Source: Malachius bipustulatus (Eukaryota; Arthropoda; Insecta; Coleoptera; Melyridae). From it: DNA of 64,000 bases. Under the pieces are notes generated by a model. The model was not told the origin of the DNA. It worked only from the letters and a program-made list of their open reading frames with translations, and did no database searches. Below are positions 56,835 to 64,000 of this stretch, piece after piece; within the stretch, counting starts at the first letter, position 1; each line of letters begins with the position of its first letter. The position numbers were made by a program, and so were the translations under genes. The stretch spans positions 38,165,579 through 38,229,578 of the forward strand of contig OU342638.1 in assembly GCA_910589415.1 (NCBI GenBank), in the 5' to 3' direction.

Positions 56835-59472
56835 AATGTGAGTAGTGATGTAAAATACCCGGGTATTTATTTTTTGGGGTAAGAATCCAAAAGTGGGTAA
56901 AAACAAGCAACTCCAGGGGCCAGATTCCGCTTCAAGAAAACGTCGTCTACGCTGGAAATGAACATGGCGGCTGGTTGCTGCTACGAAAGTTGCTACGAGT
57001 GCTCGTACAGTGAGAGAATCTTAGATGAGGTAAGCCTCAGGATAACTAAAGTCTTGTAGCTCACTACTTATCTGCCGTCAGTGTGACGTCACTAGGTTGG
57101 GCTAAGCGTAAACGGTTCCAAGTAAACAAACCGTTCACGTGGCCATTGTTGTCAGTTGTCGTGATTTAGTTGAAGTTTTAAGTTCACGTGGTCCTGAAGT
57201 TTGACCTATTGAGGTTGTTTTCATACATTGGCCTGCGATCGCCATCAATTGAATTGAACCAAATCATATTCTAGGTTTCCATGGAGTTCGAGCCGTTTGG
57301 CGGTAGTTTAATGCATATTGGTTTTTTATGTCGTTCGGTATGAAATAAATCAAGGAAACTCAAAATTAATAACATTAAAAAAAAAATCAAAAATTGGTTA
57401 AAATAAGAAATTTTGATTTTTCAGTTTTTTGAGGATATTTCAGCAATGACTGGAAATATTCAAAGAAAAAATTCAGATTCTCATTAAGCATTAAGTTGTG
57501 CAACTTTTCTCTAATTTAACCGACCGTGTATGTTTGGCGTTTCCAAGATCTCCATGTACTGCCACTTACACTTTTACACACTGTATATTATGGGTTGCCT
57601 AACCTTATTTTAAACTTCTTAGACTATATTAATAAATTTTTAATATATTTTTAAATTTGTTTTTATTTAATAGTCAAAGGATAACTTGCTTTTGACAAGT
57701 GAGAAATTAATTTATTGATAAACAAAATGTTTGTTTATTTATTAACGATCAGTAAGCTAAAGCCCTTTAAATTTTACAAAAAAACATTTCATATTTTTCA
57801 ATGCATACTATGTTACAAGAACTATTCAATAAATTGCTACTCCGGTAATTAAGTTAATAAAATGTTTGGTATAAAGTATACAGTTAATGACATCTCATCA
57901 CCAATGACTTGAGTTTTTTTCTTAACGCCAAATTATGTATATCTGCAAACCCCGAAGGTATAACAACTTTATTCCATTACATAAGAATGAAAACACAAAC
58001 AATAATATTATTAAATTTCTGGTCAACACAATTTTAGTTACGGAGATGGTGACAAAAATGCCTTGAATCTCCCAAATGGACGAAAAGCAGGCTTTTATAT
58101 TATAGTTCGAGTCCCCTTTTGAAAATCCGTCATGTCAAGTAGGGGTCTAGTGCGTTGCGTTGCGCGGCTAATTGCCTTTTGCCCAGATTTACCCGAGCGA
58201 TTTCAAAAAGTATCTACCATATATGGAAGAAAATTACTGGGGGGCATCTGGACAATTCCTCCAATTGAGGGAAGAACATTTTCTTCTAATTTGCACCTTG
58301 CGTTAACATCCAGTACCCGGTGAGTAATTAATATGGTCACTGGGAATATCTCAGAAACTAAGCGTCGTACATCCTCTGGCAATTTTTTTGCTTTGCTTGA
58401 GGATGTACGATGCTCAGTTTCTGAGAAGACGGATTTTGAGAAGGGGACGCGAACTATATAAAAACTCACCGCTTTGAAACCACCATATTACAGCCAATTT
58501 AAAGATCTAGCCTAATGATAAAAAAATTACAACTTACTATTTACACATTTAGCATGTAAGTATAGAAAATATCTATTTTCGAATACTGTCATTAAAACTT
58601 CACTTTTACGTAATACTTATGAAGTATCAAAATGTCAAATTTGCATCTACTAGAGAGCAAAATACTTTTGCACACTAGTACGTGTGTACACGTCTTTTCA
58701 TTTATTGTTTACTAAAGCTTGTTTGTCATGGTGAATATTAAAATATTACATGCAGCAAGTTACAGAACGTCAACATTTTCTATTCATATTCTTAGTGTTT
58801 TTTAAGCTTTCGGATAGGTTCAGTATTCGAAAAAATGTCGTTTGATACGACACTGTGAAATGCCACTTTTGCATTCTCGAATGATTTGCTTGCTCGGAAA
58901 AATTTCCATTCTCCATGTGCAAAAGTGTCATTTCACAGTCTTGTATGAAAAATAACTACTTACAACCTACTATCTACATAACAGCCTACTATTTATAAAT
59001 GTAGCCTAACTATAAGAAATATCTATTTACAATATTTTATAGTAGGATTAACTTTAAAAAGTCAGATGTGACGTCACACTAACCGTCCGAATTAATATTT
59101 TTAATTTCACCAGAAAATGTCAAACAGTTAATTGTCAAGTTGTGAACGAGCGTAAATTATTGAAGGAATCATTCAAACAATGAATTGAAGCGCTTACGTC
59201 AGTTTGAGAGCCACTGACAACTACATAAAAGTTATTCACGTAATGACATTCTATCCTCTGTGTTGTGCATTTAATTCTCATTCAAAACCAATGTTGACGT
59301 ATACTTATTTATGCGGGATGGAGTGTTTAGACAAACTTGACGGTATCTATGAGAACCAGTATATAAAACAAAATAAATCGAACTATCAAAAGGATGTGTA
59401 TTCTTAATCGATATGTATGACTTTTTAGACTTTATTGGACTATACAATCAGTGTCCTTCATTCAGCATATCA

Positions 59473-60340
59473 TTATTGTCTTTTGTCTTGCTGTACATTT
59501 GCCTTACAAAGTAACTGCAAAGCATCACCTAGCAAGGGCACTTTTTCCTTAATGCATATGTTCTGTAATATTTCAGAGGAGTTGACAAGAGTTCTGACAA
59601 ATTGGGGTGAATATCTAGCAACACGTTCTTTCAGTAAACACCTAAAACGATTTTTTAGAAGTCCAATAAATCTCTTGATACAAGCTGTAACTCCACGTAG
59701 GTATGCATCTAGAAAAAACAATAATAAAGATTTAAAAAATAAATAAGTTCGTATATGCATAAGAAAATATTTCATAACTTACCTATGAACCCAAATTGCT
59801 CCTTTGGTAGCACCGTGTTGCATAAAAACGTAATGCTGTCAACACTTTTTCTATGCTTAAACCCGACACATAGGACTCAATTGTTTAATTATGGCCTCAC
59901 AGCGCATTTATCAAGTTATTGGCGAGTTCTTTATTGAGTCTAAATAGCGCAACAAATCTCGGTTATCCTGTTGTTTAGTCTTCCAAAACACCCCTCACAT
60001 GCCCATTCCACTTTTTCCAGTCGCGTCGCTCACAGGGTTGCTGCATTAAATCAGGTCTTTGGTCAGGGTAGGTTTTTTTTTTATAATTTTAGGGACATTT
60101 AAAGGAAAAAAAAAACCTACCCTGACCAAAGACCTGATTTAATGCAGCAACCCTGTGACCTGTGAGCGACGCGAGTGGAAAAAGTGGAATGGGCATGTGA
60201 GGGATGTTTTGGAAGACTAAACAACAGGATTACCCAAATCTCTTCCCTGGGAGAGCAAAGGCATTACAATTTGCCCGTAAGGCCTTTCGCTGCAGACATA
60301 TAGTTGTTGGTTTTGCTCCCTTTGCTTCTGCTGTCCGTCG
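59473..60340 (-). pseudogene. PIF/Harbinger-type transposase remnant
   Basis: Minus-strand pieces resemble HARBI1-like transposases: RFVALFRLNKELANNLINAL and LSIEKVLTALRFYAT upstream, then IGLLKNRFRCLLKERVARYS with RTLVNSSEILQNICI. Stops and frame changes separate the pieces. The acidic residue expected before GLLK is Lys (IKRFIGLLK), so the catalytic Glu seems lost. A palindromic MITE interrupts it at 59961-60234. Upstream pieces at 60243-60340 are weak. Confidence 0.6.
59961..60234. mobile_element. Palindromic hAT-type MITE, perfect 8-bp duplication
   Basis: 274 bp, arms almost perfectly complementary, ends GGTTATCC and GGATTACC, flanked by CAAATCTC (59953-59960 and 60235-60242). Third member of the family at 49000-49277 and 40294-40793. 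Confidence 0.88.
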
Positions 60341-61572
60341 CCCCCCATCAACAAGTGATCAGCGATGATAGGTAACATTTCTGAAATATATTCACAGATT
60401 AGTTGAAAGTATTATTGCATAATATACTAATTTTTATTCACTGCATGTGACAAAAGACAACACATTCATGTGACTTCAGCGCAGGCCTGCTTGCAGGAGA
60501 CTAATCAAGTGATCATGTGGATAATCACTGATTAGGTATAAAATGGCCTCTATATCAAAATATTGATGTCGATGAGAACTACTTAATTTACTTTAATCAA
60601 CAATTTTATTTTCCCAATTACTTTTCCCTTGAAAATCGATAAAAGCACAGTAAATTTTTCACTACAACAATAATAGACCTTTGGAATTGTGGGAATCTGT
60701 GAATCAGCAATCAGCAGGCTACTAGCGATAAAGCATTTATTGTATTTTTATTGTTTGTTAAACAAAATAGTTAAATAAATAGATGGTTCTGGGATTTATG
60801 GGTTTCATTTACCAAGCTGAATTACCACAGAGGAATGTTCAAATTCAAATTATCCAAATGTCCTTTGTATAGTTATGATAATTAACCCCGCAGTCCCAAT
60901 TTTACTTACATAAATAAGCTTTACTTATTACCTGATTAAACAAGACAGTCAAGTGATTAACAAACAATAATCGCAGGAAAATAAAACAAAAACACTTCAT
61001 CTTCCTCAAAACAATAAAAATGTTGTCACTGCCACTGGCCACTGCCGAGCCGAGCCGAAAAGATTTAAAGGTTATTCTCACTTTTAATTTTTTTTTAGTT
61101 TCACATCACCACATTATCACAGTATAGAGCCAGGTCAGGTCAGGTGTGACATTATGCTCCTAATAGCGTACCTTTCTATGGTGACGGTGACAAACAGTGT
61201 GGCTACGACGTGCTACGATCACGACATTTTGAGTCTTCTTTTTCCCAGCGTTGACGACGTTTGGACGTTTTCTTGAAGCGGAATCTCTAGGCAGTTTTGT
61301 ATTTTTGATTTTGTTGTTGGTTGCAAGTTGCAAGTTATGTTGGTTATAACAAGTTGACAGGTGTTCTGCATTTCTGATATGTCAATTCAGAGTCAGAACA
61401 GAATCGGTTCAGGTCTTCTTTTTCGTTTTTTAGTTCAGCTGCTAGTGGCACTAGGACCTGTTGAGCACTTAGGCAGTATTACTTTGGGTATGTAAATATA
61501 CTTCGGGTAAATACCCAATTTATATTTACCTACCTGTTGGGTAAATACCCAATCCACATCACTAAATGTGAG

Positions 61573-62359
61573 CCATTTCCAGGTCAACTTCATCTATTTT
61601 TAAATAGAGTAGCCATTTTCAGGCCACTTACAAATGGCCTTCAAAAGATTTTTTTTCACACTTTAAATGCTTTTGTTTGGACTAATAATTTGAGACTGCC
61701 AACCAGTCATATCGCTCATAGCCACCTGTATCATTCTTAGAGGTGCTATTTTAAGCGGTCATAGCGACATTAATTAATTGAATCTTTTTGGTTTTTATGA
61801 TTAAATCGATTGGTTAACTTTAATCGCAATGAGAACAAGCTGGTCAAGTTTTATACTTTTATTAAATAGATACATCTAGTGCTGTTCAAAAAAAAAAAGA
61901 AAAACAGTCAACAATCAACATCGATACCTATACAATTATTATATTAAAAGCTAGAGGCAACAAAAATCATTCGATGATTATTTACATAATTCTATAAAAC
62001 AAGTACATTTATTTACACAAACCAAAAAAACAAAATAAATTAAGCAAAGAAACAATCGAATTAATCGCTTTCTGCGAGCGACTCTTCTCTCTCTCTCTCT
62101 CTTTCTATTTCTATCGTTTATAAAAATAACGCGAGGGTAGAAAAATATTAATCATTATTTATCATTTTTTTTTTGGTGTATCTGCTTCTTCTTCTTCTTT
62201 CTCCTCTTCATTTGGTAAAAAACTACTATCCCTATCGCTATCACTACCGCTACAACTATCACTAGTCACTAGTCACTACTATCCGATACTGACGGATACC
62301 AATAACTCTCATGTCGTATGTCAATCCAAAGACAGGAACTCGGCAGCAGCAGCAGCAGC

Positions 62360-62391
<32 letters not shown>

Positions 62392-62670
62392 TAATATTAA
62401 TAATAATAATAAAGTGCATAAATAAATCGAATCGAAAATATCACTCGGATAGATAAATAGATAGATAGATCAATGCACAGGGAGGGATACACATCGAATT
62501 TGGCGTCGAATAAATGACTTACTAGCTTTTAGGTATATACACGAAATAAAACTGGTCCCCTAGACTGTCCCCCGCCCGCCCCCGCCCCCGTCGCTCGTCT
62601 CCCCGACCCCGCCGGTCGGAGGAGCTCGCCGCATAAATTCGACCGATCGATTCGCCTCGACGACCGATCT
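61573..62670. other. Satellite remainder and microsatellites
   Basis: 61573-61640 continues the AGCCATTTTCAGGCCA satellite. Later come a CT run (62083-62102), a CAG run followed by AAT triplets (62346-62412) and a GATA run (62452-62470). No gene; the last part may be the 3' UTR of the TLC-domain gene. Confidence 0.6.
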
Positions 62671-63915
62671 TCACGAGTGCGAGTTCTTCCTGAACCGTCT
62701 CTTGTAGTTATTCGTTGCGCTGTTCGACATCAGCTTCGGCTTGAGGATCTTGGAAGCCCCCTCGATCATCAGCATGAACCAGTAGACCTGCGGAAGCAGC
62801 AGGATCATGATGCTCAGCTTGCAGTTCCTCGGTAACGATTTGATGGCCTGGTGGAAAACCGTCAAAGTGAGCAAGCGAGTCGTTGTGGTCCGAACACGGG
62901 GATACTCACGATCAGGTACTCCTGGTTGATGCTCTGCGAGTAGAGGTAGATTACGTACGGGAACATGGCGATCCTGCACAGGAAGAAGACCACCAGCATG
63001 ACGATGCCGTTGGCGACGTAGACGTTGGAAGTTTTCAGGCCCATCTTGGAGAGGATGCCGCGGGCGGAGACAAAAGGGGTGCTCGCCTCCATGAGGTAGA
63101 TGAAGCCGAAGTAGCAATCGCCCAGACCGCCACGGAGGTACTGCAGTTAATTTATAAAACTGTCAGTGAGTAATGATATGATTAATTATCGCGCACCTAC
63201 CGTGATTGTGAGGAAGCCGAACCCGCCGATGAAGAGGTGATGCCCGACGATGACGGCGTGCTCCTTGAGGTAACGCAGACACGAGTCGCTCTTGCGCCGC
63301 CTGCCGTCCCCCTCGACGACGGCCTGCTCCCGCTGCCTCGTCACGTGCACCCGCCACATCGACCATATGTCGTACAGGAAGTAGGCCGCCCCGAACCAGG
63401 CGTACCCCTTGGAGACGTAGTGAGACGTGTGGAGAGGGTCGCGGCTGCACGAGTACAGACAGACCGTTGCTCCGGTCATGCAGCAGAACACCGCCTGCAC
63501 CGCCGACACTAACCTGCGTGATAATGGATGTTAATAAACGTGAAAAAAAAATGGAGAAAACAATGACTCACTTGTTGTTGATATCGAAGACGTCCCCGTT
63601 TGATAGCTTGTAGCGTTTGACCAATTTCAGTCCGGGTGCGGTCTTGAGGAGGGCGTTATTGAGGCAGACGTAGAGGGCCGTGAAGAAGACCATCCCGTAG
63701 ACGAAGAGCAGGAAGCCCCTCGTCTTAGAGACGTCCTGCTCCCAGGCCAGGTCATAGACGGTCACGATTGAGAAGACGAGGGAAGAGACCACCAGTAGGA
63801 TCGTCAGGTACAAGGTCGGTTTGTTCTTGTGCTTCATTTGAAACATTAAAGAGAACAATGATAACCGAGTTGCGGTGAACGAATACAAAGTACAAGATTG
63901 ATCGTGTAATTTCAT
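62671..63915 (-). CDS. TLC-domain membrane protein, TLCD3/FAM57 type
   Basis: TLC-domain proteins are multi-pass ER or plasma-membrane proteins; the TLCD3 members have been linked to ceramide metabolism. Four exons in transcript order, 63572-63915, 63201-63513, 62910-63140 and 62671-62847, total 1065 nt and 354 residues. Several hydrophobic segments are present, beginning near residue 35 (LYLTILLVVSSLVF). The family signature runs DINNKLVSAVQAVF, then HHLFIGGFGF, then EASTPFVSARGIL and PQVYWFMLMIEG. The tail is basic (KRRFRKNSHS). The Met at 63915 is the first in frame; the Met at residue 24 or 27 is also possible, and an upstream exon outside the window cannot be excluded. Confidence 0.85.
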
Positions 63916-64000
63916 CAAGTGGGTGTAAATTTAAATAATAAAGTATTTATGTTTAACGAGCCCAATTTGGAGTCGATTTTATTATTTATTTACGACCGTT

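Larger units (their letters stand above)
56843..61564. mobile_element. 4.7-kb element with hAT-type target duplication
   Basis: It begins TAGTGATGT and ends ACATCACTA, with GGGTATTTA motifs close to both ends, flanked by a perfect 8-bp duplication AATGTGAG (56835-56842 and 61565-61572). It has long subterminal inverted repeats, e.g. TTCCGCTTCAAGAAAACGTC near 56927 with its complement near 61268. No intact transposase. Inside are a partial copy of the 32622 MITE (57068-57312), a palindromic stretch (58093-58464), a Harbinger-type remnant and a palindromic MITE. It splits the satellite. Confidence 0.8.

Overview
This is a 64-kb piece of an insect nuclear genome, probably from a holometabolous insect such as a beetle, though the species cannot be fixed from the sequence alone. 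The evidence is short GT-AG introns, one U12-type AT-AC intron, AT-rich intergenic DNA, several transposons with the arthropod-style TACAGGGTG end, and recognisable animal housekeeping genes.

Region 1 (1-26 kb) is accessory. It holds four paralogous single-exon C2H2 zinc-finger genes, all on the minus strand (204-2213, 11567-13711, 16068-17420, 22590-23753). They share an N-terminal region rich in SUMO-consensus motifs, followed by 8 to 19 near-identical fingers. Two of the four have degraded 3' ends. The genes lie among nested transposons: a young Ty3/gypsy element (3153-8676, LTRs identical by eye) inside an older hAT-like element (2578-8933), a piggyBac-like MITE, foldback elements, and a second hAT-like copy (24070-25853) that itself contains a foldback insertion.

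Region 2 (26.7-55.2 kb) is a conserved gene block: prohibitin-2 (+, U12 intron, two possible C-termini), a KLHL17-type BTB-kelch gene (-, 14 coding exons), ribosomal protein S3 (+), Merlin/NF2 (+, 10 coding exons), a small His/Gly-rich protein (-), an orphan THAP exon (+), a 14-finger zinc-finger gene (-), ARPC4 (+), ASNSD1 (-) and RBM8A/tsunagi (+). Exon models were assembled by hand from splice sites; each multi-exon gene given as complete has a total coding length divisible by three. A very short LTR element (TRIM-like) sits exactly at a splice donor of the kelch gene.

Region 3 (55.2-62.6 kb) has a satellite of about 318-bp period, split by a 4.7-kb element with hAT-type 8-bp target duplications. 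Inside that element are a decayed Harbinger transposase and a palindromic MITE. Region 4 (62.6-64 kb) carries a TLC-domain membrane protein gene of the TLCD3/FAM57 type on the minus strand.

The genes do not form one pathway. The points of most interest are the TE-embedded zinc-finger family that is expanding by finger-block duplication, the TRIM at the kelch splice donor, and the U12 intron in prohibitin-2.
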